A stretch of DNA of 64,000 bases from Capsulimonadaceae bacterium (lineage in GTDB: Bacteria; Armatimonadota; Armatimonadia; Armatimonadales; Capsulimonadaceae), in NCBI GenBank assembly GCA_031292625.1, contig JARLGU010000028.1:1-64000 (forward strand). Direction: 5' to 3'. The number at the start of each line of letters is the position of its first letter. The first letter of the stretch is position 1. This document shows, piece after piece, positions 17,694 to 26,149 of the stretch. The notes under the pieces are model-generated. The model did no database searches and was not told where the DNA came from. It saw only the letters and a list, made by a program, of their open reading frames with translations. The translations under genes were made by a program, and so were the position numbers.

Positions 17694-19769
17694 CTATTTC
17701 GCCGTCAACTCAATGGCGGTCATCGAATGAGCCGGAAAGACGAGCGTCGCCGCGCCTTGCTGGTCGAGCGGAACGCTTATCTTTGTCTCCACTTCGCGGT
17801 CCGATGGCTTGGACCATGATCCGCCGGCGAGCGAAGCGGCGTTGACAAGCCAGCCGTTCGCTTCGGCCGGATGGAAGCCGCGAACGACCACTGGCGCGGA
17901 AATATCCCGGTCAGCGCTCTTGTTGAAGACCATGACGTAGAGGGTCTTATGGTCTTTCGACAGACTCGCGGTAGACGTCAGCGCCGCGTACGGCGGCAAG
18001 GTTGGACGGTTGATTAGTTCGAGGCGTAGCTTCCGCACGTGGAGCGTGCCGGACACGGTCATCTCCTCGGGCTCAATGCGTGCGACGAGGTCAACTCCTG
18101 GACAGGTTGGCAGCGAGAGGAAGGTTGTCGAAAACTGTTGCCAATCCTTGGCTTGCCCGAGACCGGGGAGGGCGACGGCTGATTCGGTCGCATCCCATCC
18201 ACGGGTGTCGCAGAGACCCAAGCCGATTGGGGCGTAAGCGCCGCCGGCGTTCGGGACGAACTTTGCCTCGCAGGAGATTCTGTAGTACATTGCGCCGGGT
18301 GCGGCGTCGGCGGGGCGGGCAACTCGCCCGAAGAGAGGATAGGATTTTCCGGTCGCTCCCGCAATGTCAAATGTCAATTCTCCCGCCGGCTCGACGCTCA
18401 GCTTCGCGCAACTCGATATCGTTTTGCTTTCCAGGGCGAGCGGAAGCGTTCTGGGCAGCGCGGGTTGGCCAGGGACGGGAGCAGCGGGCGCTGCCGTAGG
18501 GTGAACGGCGGAAAATCCCGGGAAATCGAGCCGCGGCGTCTGCGTCTCGGTGGCCACGATCATGTCGCCGAAGTGGTGCGCCCAGAGCTTGTAGAAGGCA
18601 AACGCTGGGTTTGGTTTGTACTCGTCCGTGCCGCCTCGGCGGATGACCATGCCCCAATAGCCGTTCCAGAGCTGCCAGTAATTGGCCATCAGCATATGGG
18701 ACTTTGGCTGCAGAAGAATACGCAGATAGTCCGCGCAGTAGAGCCCCTCGGCGTATCCGAAGCGGTAGGGAGAGGGCGCATCCTGGACGGCGCCGACGTT
18801 ATACTCCGTCATGGCGATGGGCAGGTCACGCTTGAGGTACTTGTGCATCTCCGCGAGGTGTCCCTGAATTGCGGCGTCCTCCTGCTCGCCGGCGGCCATG
18901 CAGGCCTGGGCGATCAGCATCGGGTCCTCGCGGGCGTTGCCCTCGTGGATCGAAACCGGGTAGCGATGGATAATGATGAAATCGGCAATCGAACCCGCCG
19001 CGCGATAGACCGTCTTGTTCCACGGATCGTCGGGCGGGCAACCGTTAGCGGCTTGTAGGCCAAGCTGTATCTTCGGATCGACCGCCTTCATCGCCTTTCC
19101 CGTTGCAAGCGCGTACTCAGCGTAATCCGAGGCGCTATAGACCCGATGCGGTTTGACGAAATGGTTGCCGTGGTTGGATTCGTTGCCGAGTTCAAAGTAG
19201 CGCACATGATACGGCGCGGGATGCCCCCATGCCGCGCGCTTCATCGCCCAGGGATGGGCGGGCGTGGCGGGCATGTTGAGGTAGTCCACCAGGTCGGCGG
19301 CGTCCTGCGGCGTGTCGCGGTAGTCGCTGATCGTAATGAGCGGAACCGCGTTCATGGCTTTGCAGACTTGAAGGTACTCGTCGAGGCCAAAGTGCCAGTT
19401 CGGTCGCGATTCGAGCGGTCCGACGGTGAGCTTCCAATCAAAGTTGTGGACCAGACAACCGCCGGGATAGCGAAGAACGGTTAGCCCAACTTCCCTGGCG
19501 ATCGCTACCGCAGCCGGGTCCGGCCTGCGGTTCTTGTCGTCCCACGTGCCTTCGCCGTCGATCGATGAAAACGGGCGTCCGATGGGACCGAAGATGCCGG
19601 CTCCGTCGGCTGCTTCCATGTTGTGGCCGAAGACGAGCCGGTTGACCGGTCCAAGGACCTTTGTAGCATTGATGTCAATGCGACCGTGATCGTCGCCATG
19701 CGCACACGATGCGCCAAACAGGCAGAGGGCCGAAATGCCGACAGCGATTCGAAGTAGGCTAGACCGCAT
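17694..19769 (-). CDS. Exported GH51-like alpha-L-arabinofuranosidase
   Basis: 691 residues. Signal peptide MRSSLLRIAVGISALCLFG ending CAHG. The core is GH51-like: INATKVLGPVNRLVFGHNME, VLRYPGG, YFELGNES with acid/base E197, a FIIIHRYPV strand, and AMTEYN with nucleophile E322. About residues 430-570 form a CBM-like beta-sandwich and the last 90 residues the C-terminal beta domain typical of GH51. Likely role: release of arabinose from arabinan or arabinoxylan outside the cytoplasm. AAAGGAG stands eight bases before the ATG. The paralogue at 30112-32196 has the same size and order. A 250-bp repeat lies just upstream. Confidence 0.88.
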   Translation of the reverse strand: MRSSLLRIAVGISALCLFGASCAHGDDHGRIDINATKVLGPVNRLVFGHNMEAADGAGIFGPIGRPFSSIDGEGTWDDKNRRPDPAAVAIAREVGLTVLRYPGGCLVHNFDWKLTVGPLESRPNWHFGLDEYLQVCKAMNAVPLITISDYRDTPQDAADLVDYLNMPATPAHPWAMKRAAWGHPAPYHVRYFELGNESNHGNHFVKPHRVYSASDYAEYALATGKAMKAVDPKIQLGLQAANGCPPDDPWNKTVYRAAGSIADFIIIHRYPVSIHEGNAREDPMLIAQACMAAGEQEDAAIQGHLAEMHKYLKRDLPIAMTEYNVGAVQDAPSPYRFGYAEGLYCADYLRILLQPKSHMLMANYWQLWNGYWGMVIRRGGTDEYKPNPAFAFYKLWAHHFGDMIVATETQTPRLDFPGFSAVHPTAAPAAPVPGQPALPRTLPLALESKTISSCAKLSVEPAGELTFDIAGATGKSYPLFGRVARPADAAPGAMYYRISCEAKFVPNAGGAYAPIGLGLCDTRGWDATESAVALPGLGQAKDWQQFSTTFLSLPTCPGVDLVARIEPEEMTVSGTLHVRKLRLELINRPTLPPYAALTSTASLSKDHKTLYVMVFNKSADRDISAPVVVRGFHPAEANGWLVNAASLAGGSWSKPSDREVETKISVPLDQQGAATLVFPAHSMTAIELTAK

Positions 19770-19818
19770 GATTGTTACTCCTTTGTAATCCGAAGGACGT
19801 CGCTTTTCGTATTTTAGA

Positions 19819-20068
19819 GCGTGTGTAATCAGTAGAAATGCTACGTAAGACGGCTTCGCGGTCGCCGTGGCCGTTCTCGACAGAGGGGCGTCGCGGCGAT
19901 TTCACGACTTCGCGAAAGGCTTTGCAATCCAACTTTGGCGGCAAAACGCTGTACGCCTGTCGACGACGCTTCATCGATCGCCGCCGTGTGCGGGGCGGGT
20001 GCAAGAAAATGCCCCGGCGGCACGAGCCGTCCTGGATCCTGTTCTGCGCGCGCGAACTAATTACACTG
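19819..20068 (-). repeat. 250-bp intergenic repeat with imperfect inverted ends, copy A
   Basis: On the minus strand it opens AGTGTAATTAGTTC..., passes CAGGACGGCTCGTGCCGCCG followed by GGGCATTTTCTTG, and ends in GGCCACGGCGACCGCGAAGC plus GTCTTAC, closing as the complement of GTGTGTAATC. The two ends are imperfect inverted copies of each other. It is homologous along its length to 51641-51890 and 58844-59098. It sits in the 421-bp gap between the GH51-like gene and the gene ending at 20192. No protein is supported in it. Confidence 0.75.
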
Positions 20069-20075
20069 TGTTCTA

Positions 20076-20110
20076 TTAGAAACGGGAGCCGAGATATCTT
20101 GGCTCCCGTT
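20076..20110 (-). terminator. Terminator of the ADP-ribosylglycohydrolase-like gene
   Basis: 10-bp stem AACGGGAGCC / GGCTCCCGTT with a 10-base loop. On the minus strand it is followed by TTTCTAATAG. It lies 82 bp after the stop at 20192. Confidence 0.65.
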
Positions 20111-20191
20111 GTTTCTCAGTCTCGCAAAATGACTCCAAAAGCCGCTGCCGGACGCTTGAAGCGGATCTTCTAGGTCGGTACCGGCCGTTGA

Positions 20192-21670
20192 CTAGCGGCC
20201 GCCTCCCAGGAAGGCGCGAGGATGCCAGATTGCGGTCTTGCCGTCTGCAACCGCCGCGACCCATTCGACGCCTCCGCCATTTGCGGGTTTCTCGATCGCG
20301 ACGATGAATTCATGCTTGCCGGCGTCGAGTGGGCGATTCGTGAGCTGATCCTTGGGCGCGCGGTGCGGCGACGGCACCATTGCGCCGCCGTCCCGGCCGA
20401 AGGCGAATGCGCCGTCTAGCCAGACGCGGGATCGAGCCGGCGTATTGACCATTACGATTGTTGGGGCGGTCTGGTCGAGCACGAATTCATATCGAAGGAG
20501 GAGCGTGTTCTTCTCAAAATCCGTTCCGCTCAGGCGCGCGAAGTTGCCAGAAAGCTCAACCGTTGTCGCGTCGCCGAGAATTGGCGCCGTATCCTGGACG
20601 GGAAACTCGTCGGCGAAGGCGCGCTGGACCTTGAAGGCGAGGCCTTCCGCGGATTGTTCGTAATGACGCGGCGATGGAAGACGCCCCGCCAAACGCCCCG
20701 CAACATTGATAACAAGATCCGTAAACTCATCCAGGCTCCCAGGAGCGCTCAGGTTGACGATCCCCGGGCTCAGTACGAGGCTTCGGCCAATTGGGGCCAG
20801 CCAGCGCTCGGGAATGCCGTCGGGATCGAGGATGCCCATTAGCGCGCCGGCGGTCGCTCCGGTGCAGTCCGTGTCTTTGCCGCAGTTGACCGCAATGCAG
20901 ATCGCCTCGCTGAAGTCGCCTTCCGACGCAAGCCAGCCGAGCACGGTAAATGCAATGTTCATCGGGGCATACGTGAAGTTGTCGCTGCCGTACTTCTGCA
21001 AGATGCGCTCTCGAACGGCCTTCCAGTCGCCAAGCTCCTTGTACCAAACGCGCGTGTCTGCGACGGCTCGCCGGGTTGCGCTCTCCGCCGGCAGAGTTGT
21101 CAGCGCGCTGTCGAGCAATCGGTCGGGATCGGTTTCGACAAATGCGGCGCTTTCGAGAGCTGCCAGGAACATTTCCGCCCAAACGCCGTCGCCGCAGTGA
21201 TCGACGCAGCCGTCTTCATAGGCATAGGCTGCCGCAAGCGCCGGGTTGCCGGGCGCCAGGCAGGCCCAAATCTCGCTGCGGATCGGCGCGCCCATTGCGT
21301 TGACGAAGAAGTTGTCGTACTCGCCCGAAAGCGGCGCCTTGAGACCGAGCTTGAGGTTGCGTATTGCGACGCCGTATTCATCCCACGGGAACTCGACATG
21401 GTCGAGCCATGCCTGGGCGAGGATATGCCGGTCGACCGTCACGTGCGAGAGCTTGTCGAGCACGCACGCCCAGACAACCTGTAGATCGAGATCGTCGTTG
21501 GGCAGCATTTCGCGCGGAACGGGATTGTAAAAGCTCAGGTTTAAAGGACCGTCATGTCCTTCGTACGGCATTCCAAGCGTGCCGCCAACGGCTTTGCCGA
21601 GCCAGCAACCGATGATCTTGTCTCGTAAGCGGTTGATTGCCGGCGCGACCGGCGATTGTGTTGTCTGCAT
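20192..21670 (-). CDS. ADP-ribosylglycohydrolase-fold protein with C-terminal jelly-roll-like domain
   Basis: 492 residues, no signal peptide. Residues 14-330 follow the DraG/ADP-ribosylglycohydrolase plan: DKIIGCWLGKAVGGTLGMPYEG, N58-DD-LD metal ligands, D153 in YEDGCVDHCGDG, and NCGKDTDCTGATAGALMG with D266 and D268. The family hydrolyses N- or O-ADP-ribosyl bonds using two Mg2+ ions. The last 130 residues form a beta-rich domain (SRVWLDGAFAFG, AGKHEFIVAIEKP) like the accessory domains of glycosidases. That domain and its operator, shared with the pseudopilin and GH5 genes, suggest action on a sugar-derived N- or O-glycoside rather than on ADP-ribosylated protein. This is inference. Confidence 0.85.
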   Translation of the reverse strand: MQTTQSPVAPAINRLRDKIIGCWLGKAVGGTLGMPYEGHDGPLNLSFYNPVPREMLPNDDLDLQVVWACVLDKLSHVTVDRHILAQAWLDHVEFPWDEYGVAIRNLKLGLKAPLSGEYDNFFVNAMGAPIRSEIWACLAPGNPALAAAYAYEDGCVDHCGDGVWAEMFLAALESAAFVETDPDRLLDSALTTLPAESATRRAVADTRVWYKELGDWKAVRERILQKYGSDNFTYAPMNIAFTVLGWLASEGDFSEAICIAVNCGKDTDCTGATAGALMGILDPDGIPERWLAPIGRSLVLSPGIVNLSAPGSLDEFTDLVINVAGRLAGRLPSPRHYEQSAEGLAFKVQRAFADEFPVQDTAPILGDATTVELSGNFARLSGTDFEKNTLLLRYEFVLDQTAPTIVMVNTPARSRVWLDGAFAFGRDGGAMVPSPHRAPKDQLTNRPLDAGKHEFIVAIEKPANGGGVEWVAAVADGKTAIWHPRAFLGGGR

Positions 21671-21699
21671 AGTGAATGGTTCCTAGTTGAAAAGTGGTT

Positions 21700-21754
21700 G
21701 ACTAAGCGATTCGTCTAATGGACAAATCATAACATGCCGTACGTCCAATGTCAA
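21700..21754 (-). promoter_or_regulatory. Promoter with LacI-type operator
   Basis: On the minus strand: TTGACA (21749-21754), a 17-bp spacer and TATGAT (21726-21731). GACTAAGCGATTCGTC at 21700-21715 is the same palindrome as at 7237 but in the opposite orientation, as expected for a true two-fold site. It serves the ADP-ribosylglycohydrolase-like gene. Confidence 0.83.
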
Positions 21755-21812
21755 GGGATCGTGGCGCGCAATCAGGACGATCGCATCTGTAACTGTTAGC
21801 AGCGGCGCGAGT

Positions 21813-21911
21813 CCGGTCCTGAAAGGGCCGGCCTGTGTTGAGAAAGCCCGTGAACGGGCCTAATCGGTAGACGGCCAGCATTTTCGTGAGCCGGCAGCCC
21901 GATTGATGGGG
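21813..21911. repeat. Cluster of small hairpins, REP-like
   Basis: Three short hairpins in 100 bp: CCGGTCC-TGAAA-GGGCCGG (21813-21831), GCCCG-TGAA-CGGGC (21846-21859), and GCCC-GATTGATG-GGGC near 21896-21911. The CCTGAAAGG and CCGTGAACGG themes resemble bacterial extragenic palindromes. It lies in the 424-bp gap between 21670 and 22095. The rest of the gap shows no gene. Confidence 0.35.
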
Positions 21912-22094
21912 CTTGACATCTCAGGACGGTCGTTCACGGCCGGAAACCGAGTTAATATCGGTGACAATCGTTGATATTAATAGCTGCGATCGCCCTGGCG
22001 CGCAATCGTCACAAAAGAGGCTATGAATGACCTGCCCTTTTGTACACGCAGCGTGGAGATTACGGTGCGGCGGTTCAGATGGCCGCTACGATGA

Positions 22095-24035
22095 TTAGTG
22101 TTTCGCAGCGGCGGAATTCTCGACGGTAATGGCGCGGGTCCAAGGACCGATCCCCCAATCGCCGAGGTAGCCAGGCAAATCGGAGACGACTTTGTTTCCT
22201 GATATGGCGACATTGGATGATCCGAGGACGAGGCTGCTGAAGAGCGGGTGTTTGAGAACCTCGATTTGGGCGTCGGTAACGGGATCCGGGCCGGACCCGC
22301 CGACGATCGCGCCGCTGAGATCGAACTTGTCAATCCACGCCCTGCGCCGATGCGCGTGGTCGATCGTGTTGTTCTTGATCGCGGCGCCGTCGACGTTGCC
22401 GAGGAAGATCGCGAAGACAGCGGGGCGGATGACGCGGTTTCCCTCGATGGTCACCTGGCTGTTGGTTGCATATCCGTTGAATGTCGGCGGATTGAACAGG
22501 CGATGACCAAACGTGTTTGCGATCTGAATCGCACCGAGCATCGGCTCCATGTAACGATCATTATACGACACCTCGCCGCAGTCGACAATCGTATTGTTCG
22601 CAATCCGGATGCGGTGGACGAAGGGACCTTCTAGCCAGTAGCTTTCAGGCAGGATTGCGATGGCTGGAAGGGAGATTCGCTCCATCGTGTTTCCTTCGAT
22701 CGTAATATCGTTGGCTTTTACGAGCACGCCGCGCGAGATCGCATCATGCAGATGGTTTCCCCGTATCACAGCGCCGTTCCCGCAATATTCGCCGCTGCTG
22801 GCGATGGTTAGCGGAGCGATTTGTACGGGGCGATCCAGCGTGACTTCGATCAGTTCGGCCAGGTTGTCCGGAAAATCACGAACGGCATAGTGCGACTGCG
22901 CCATTGCCGAGGGCACGGCCTGAATACGCGCTTTCGACTCTGGACCGGTGAGCCTAATGAATGAGCGAACGATCGCTTCGCCTCGAGGACGCGTCGTGTC
23001 GAAGTCATAGAATCGCAATGTCGAGCCGATTTCAAAGTCACGGCTGAACGGAGCCGCGAGCACGATCTTTGTTGGTTCCGGTTGAGTCTCGACGATATCC
23101 CAGAACCCGTGAATGGCAATCAAATCGTCGCCAGTATAGGATATATCGCAGCCTTCGATCGTCGGCCCCTTGCGCATGCCGTACGAGTGAAAACCGTCGC
23201 GTCCGCCCTTCATTAGACGGTCCGTTCCGGGCTTACGGCCGATGACACAATCGCGATAGACGTTGTCGCCCTTGCCGCCGAGCTCGCAGATCGAGAACCC
23301 ATCGCCTGCGTAAACGTGAACGCCGACCAACGTCACATGGTCGCAACCGGTAAGCGTGATCCCCGACGAACCGTTTGGCGCCGCCACAAATACCCTGTAA
23401 CCGGGCAATATCGAATCGGGGTGGTCGCCGACATCGAAGAAGCGGTTGTTGAGCAGTTTAATCCGGTAGTCGTTGCCGCTCATGGATTCATATCCGTACG
23501 ACGCTTCCCATTCCTCGCGGACGGGATCGCGGCCATCTGGCGGAAAGAAGACGATTCCGCGCGCGTTTGTTCGCGCTATTCCACCGGCGGGAGGCGCCTG
23601 GTACGCCGGGTCGAGTGTGATATCGAGCGTCTTATTCGATCGATCGATCGCCTTGACGATGCCTTGCATTGCCGGAAAGGGATCATTGTCCAGTGTCAGG
23701 CCCTTGAGAGTAACCCTGGCGCAATGGTTAAACTTGACGCCGCCGGAGTTGAGCAGAAATGTCGCGCCGCTCGCGTCGATCACCGCGTCAGTCCAGCCGT
23801 TCAAGGCGAAATCACGCTCGCCGGCGTTCGGGAAAGAATAGACTCCGGCTGGAATCCGAAACGATCGCTGTCCCTGGCCGTACTCGTCTCGCAGGCGCGC
23901 AAGGAGAGCGGGGCCATCGAGCCGAGCGAGTGGAGGCGGCGCTCCGCCCGGAAGCTGCGTGGCCGTCGCGACGACCAGCGCCGCAATACAAGGGAGAAGA
24001 ATATACATGGTAAGCCTTATTGAAGAGATGCTCAT
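22095..24035 (-). CDS. Exported right-handed parallel beta-helix protein
   Basis: 646 residues. A hydrophobic N-terminal signal (MYILLPCIAALVVATAT), then repeated beta-helix coils of the pectate-lyase type. Typical rungs are CARVTLKGLTLDND, CDHVTLVGVHVYAG, ANDITIEGNTMERI, HRIRIANNTIVDCG, NSQVTIEGNRVI and AAIKNNTIDHAHR. The fold is shared by polysaccharide lyases and GH28/GH110-type hydrolases; I cannot assign a reaction. The ATG directly follows the stop of the DUF1559 gene (TAAATG), so translation is probably coupled. Met10 at 24008 is a possible alternative start. It is the third gene of the GntR, pseudopilin, beta-helix operon. The gene at 48519-50291 is a paralogue. Confidence 0.82.
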   Translation of the reverse strand: MSISSIRLTMYILLPCIAALVVATATQLPGGAPPPLARLDGPALLARLRDEYGQGQRSFRIPAGVYSFPNAGERDFALNGWTDAVIDASGATFLLNSGGVKFNHCARVTLKGLTLDNDPFPAMQGIVKAIDRSNKTLDITLDPAYQAPPAGGIARTNARGIVFFPPDGRDPVREEWEASYGYESMSGNDYRIKLLNNRFFDVGDHPDSILPGYRVFVAAPNGSSGITLTGCDHVTLVGVHVYAGDGFSICELGGKGDNVYRDCVIGRKPGTDRLMKGGRDGFHSYGMRKGPTIEGCDISYTGDDLIAIHGFWDIVETQPEPTKIVLAAPFSRDFEIGSTLRFYDFDTTRPRGEAIVRSFIRLTGPESKARIQAVPSAMAQSHYAVRDFPDNLAELIEVTLDRPVQIAPLTIASSGEYCGNGAVIRGNHLHDAISRGVLVKANDITIEGNTMERISLPAIAILPESYWLEGPFVHRIRIANNTIVDCGEVSYNDRYMEPMLGAIQIANTFGHRLFNPPTFNGYATNSQVTIEGNRVIRPAVFAIFLGNVDGAAIKNNTIDHAHRRRAWIDKFDLSGAIVGGSGPDPVTDAQIEVLKHPLFSSLVLGSSNVAISGNKVVSDLPGYLGDWGIGPWTRAITVENSAAAKH

Positions 24036-24833
24036 TTAGAGCAGGCTGAACGTCACCGTATAGACCTGGGGATGAAGTGCGCCATTGCTCGCATCTCGCC
24101 ACCCGAGAACGTCCGTCCCAGATGCCGTCTGCGGCCAACTGCTGCCATTGTATCCGTAGTCGCCCCAGGATGGAGGAATCATGAACGTCTGGCCTGGGCT
24201 GACCCGCGAGGACGGAAGGTACTTCACATGCCCATCGCAAAGAAGATAGTTTGATCCTTGGCCGTCGTTATGGGCGGACTTGGACAGATTGAAGTAGGGA
24301 AAAGGGCCGTTGGCGTACGCTCCGCCGCCGTTGATAAAGTCGACGCCGTCGCTGACCGCGCTGTTTCCGTCGTTCGTTGGCTTAACGGCGGCGCCCTGGA
24401 TTTCAAAGAGGGCGACGGTGAGGGACGGGGCGGTCAGCGACGAGACGGAATGCGGCATGAAAGTCGCAAGGCTCGATCCTTGCAAGATATTGATATTGCC
24501 GTTGTAAGCGTAGGAAAGCTCGTAGACGCCCGTGGTCGTCTGCGACTTCGGGTCGTCCGGACAGGCATAGACAGCCGTGGACTTGACGTAGCCGTACAAC
24601 TGGCCGGCCCAACCCATGCCTAAGCCGGCCCCCGTCGTGCCACACGGGAGGTATTCGTCGTTATCCTGGCTGTACTGCACGAGGGCGAGACCGAGTTGCT
24701 TGAGGTTGCTGGAACAAGCGCTCTGCCTTGCTTTCTCGCGAGCAGTTGCAAATACCGGAAACAGAATTGCCACTAATATTGCTATTATAGCTATGACAAC
24801 TAACAACTCGATAAGCGTAAAAGCTCTGGACAT
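24036..24833 (-). CDS. DUF1559 pseudopilin-like protein
   Basis: 265 residues, the shortest copy in the window. MSRA is followed by [20 protein letters not shown] and [16 protein letters not shown]. Middle motifs are [14 protein letters not shown] and LSYAYNGN; C-terminal [15 protein letters not shown] precedes the start. The gene begins 11 bp after the stop of the GntR/LacI regulator and ends at the start codon of the beta-helix gene, so the three genes are certainly one transcript. The membrane-helix segment is AT-rich. Confidence 0.92.
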   Translation of the reverse strand: MSRAFTLIELLVVIAIIAILVAILFPVFATAREKARQSACSSNLKQLGLALVQYSQDNDEYLPCGTTGAGLGMGWAGQLYGYVKSTAVYACPDDPKSQTTTGVYELSYAYNGNINILQGSSLATFMPHSVSSLTAPSLTVALFEIQGAAVKPTNDGNSAVSDGVDFINGGGAYANGPFPYFNLSKSAHNDGQGSNYLLCDGHVKYLPSSRVSPGQTFMIPPSWGDYGYNGSSWPQTASGTDVLGWRDASNGALHPQVYTVTFSLL

Positions 24834-24844
24834 GAACGTAACTC

Positions 24845-25969
24845 CTATGAAATGTTGTGCGCCGCGACGCAGTCGCGCTGCGCCGCTAATCGTGAAGTAG
24901 GCGGCTGAACGCTTTCCCGCTCGCGCAGCAGTGGCTCGACGTAGACGCCGTTGCGATCATTCGGCTGCATCTCTCCGGTCAGGATCGCGATGGCGGCGTT
25001 AATTTGCTTCGCGAAGTCGACATCGACGACCGTCACGGCTGGGCTCATCATGCGCAAATTCGGCGCGTCGCCAATATTGATAATCGAGACGCTGCCCGGC
25101 GACGGATGGCCGGCATCCGCGCAGGCGCGCACCGCCGCGGCCGCGATCTCGTCGCCAAGCGTGATCATTGCGGTCGACGGCGTCCGCCTAGCCGTCAAGA
25201 AATCCCGGATAGCGGCGTAGGCTTGGGATGTCGGACAATGAAACCGTGGCGTATGGAAATCGATCAGCCGGTCGTCGATCTCGTAGGCCCCGAAGTCCGC
25301 GCTCAGGAGCGATCGCCAGCGAATCACCTGCTCGCGTCCGCTTTCAATGTTTGGCGTCTGCATGACAAGCGCGATGTCTCGATGACCATGGGCGCGTAGG
25401 TGCTCCATGGCGATGTCGATCGTTTGCTTTTCGTCGTACCGGACACATGGAATGCGTGGAAACGGTTCGTTGAACTGGATTGCGACGGCATGGCCGTCCG
25501 TGGCGCGCATCGCTTCCGCCAACGCGCTTGTTTCCGGGGCCGCGTCGAGCATGACGAGAGCGTAGCCCCCGCCGCGAATGGCGCGGACCGCCGGGTCCTG
25601 CTGGCCTCCGGCAAGCCGGACAATGTTCGCATGCCAACCCTGCTCGTCGGCGGCTCGCAGCGCCTCGTTCAAGAAGTCCCGAACCATGGCTCCATCGTAC
25701 GCCGTTGTGATGATGTGAAGCGTATCGACCGTCTCGCGCCGTCTTTGCCGGCGCCTGACGAACGTCCCCTTGCCGGCGCGGCGTTCGAGGAGATCCGCTT
25801 CCACCAGGTCGCTGATTGCGCGGCGCGCCGTCATGTAGGAGACGCCAAAGCGGGCGGCAATGGAGTGCTCCCCCGGCATCTGCTCGCCGGAGACATATTC
25901 GCCGTCGAGTATCGACCTTTCAAGGCTGTCCCGGACGATCCTGTATTTGGCTGGAACTACGGTTGTCAA
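24845..25969 (-). CDS. GntR/LacI-type chimeric regulator
   Basis: 374 residues from a TTG start. N-terminal GntR winged helix ([40 protein letters not shown]) and C-terminal LacI-type sensor ([45 protein letters not shown]). A longer frame reaches an ATG at 26023, but that codon overlaps the -35 box, so it cannot be in the transcript. TTG at 25969 is the first usable start before the HTH, with AGAGGA 13 bases upstream; this start is uncertain. It heads an operon with the DUF1559 and beta-helix genes and probably senses the released sugar. Confidence 0.87.
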   Translation of the reverse strand: MTTVVPAKYRIVRDSLERSILDGEYVSGEQMPGEHSIAARFGVSYMTARRAISDLVEADLLERRAGKGTFVRRRQRRRETVDTLHIITTAYDGAMVRDFLNEALRAADEQGWHANIVRLAGGQQDPAVRAIRGGGYALVMLDAAPETSALAEAMRATDGHAVAIQFNEPFPRIPCVRYDEKQTIDIAMEHLRAHGHRDIALVMQTPNIESGREQVIRWRSLLSADFGAYEIDDRLIDFHTPRFHCPTSQAYAAIRDFLTARRTPSTAMITLGDEIAAAAVRACADAGHPSPGSVSIINIGDAPNLRMMSPAVTVVDVDFAKQINAAIAILTGEMQPNDRNGVYVEPLLRERESVQPPTSRLAAQRDCVAAHNIS

Positions 25970-25994
25970 CGCTCTATAACTATCCTCTATATAG

Positions 25995-26023
25995 ATATTA
26001 ACATAAGATCTCATTCGTGTCAA
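25995..26023 (-). promoter_or_regulatory. Promoter of the GntR, pseudopilin, beta-helix operon
   Basis: On the minus strand: TTGACA (26018-26023), a 17-bp spacer and TAATAT (25995-26000). Two direct TATAGAG repeats follow just downstream and could be the autoregulatory site. Confidence 0.78.
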
Positions 26024-26149
26024 GAGGGAACGTGCGTGAGAGAAGATTCTCGTTTTGAGTGGACAGTAGGATAGGGCGGGCGAGGGGAAATCGGGAAGCG
26101 GCGGCTCCCTCGCCGTTGGCGGGCGGCGAGGGGCGGCGCTTGAGTTTGC

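Noticed and set aside
25970-26023. ATG at 26023 as start of the GntR/LacI regulator
   Set aside because: The codon overlaps the -35 box and lies upstream of the expected transcription start.
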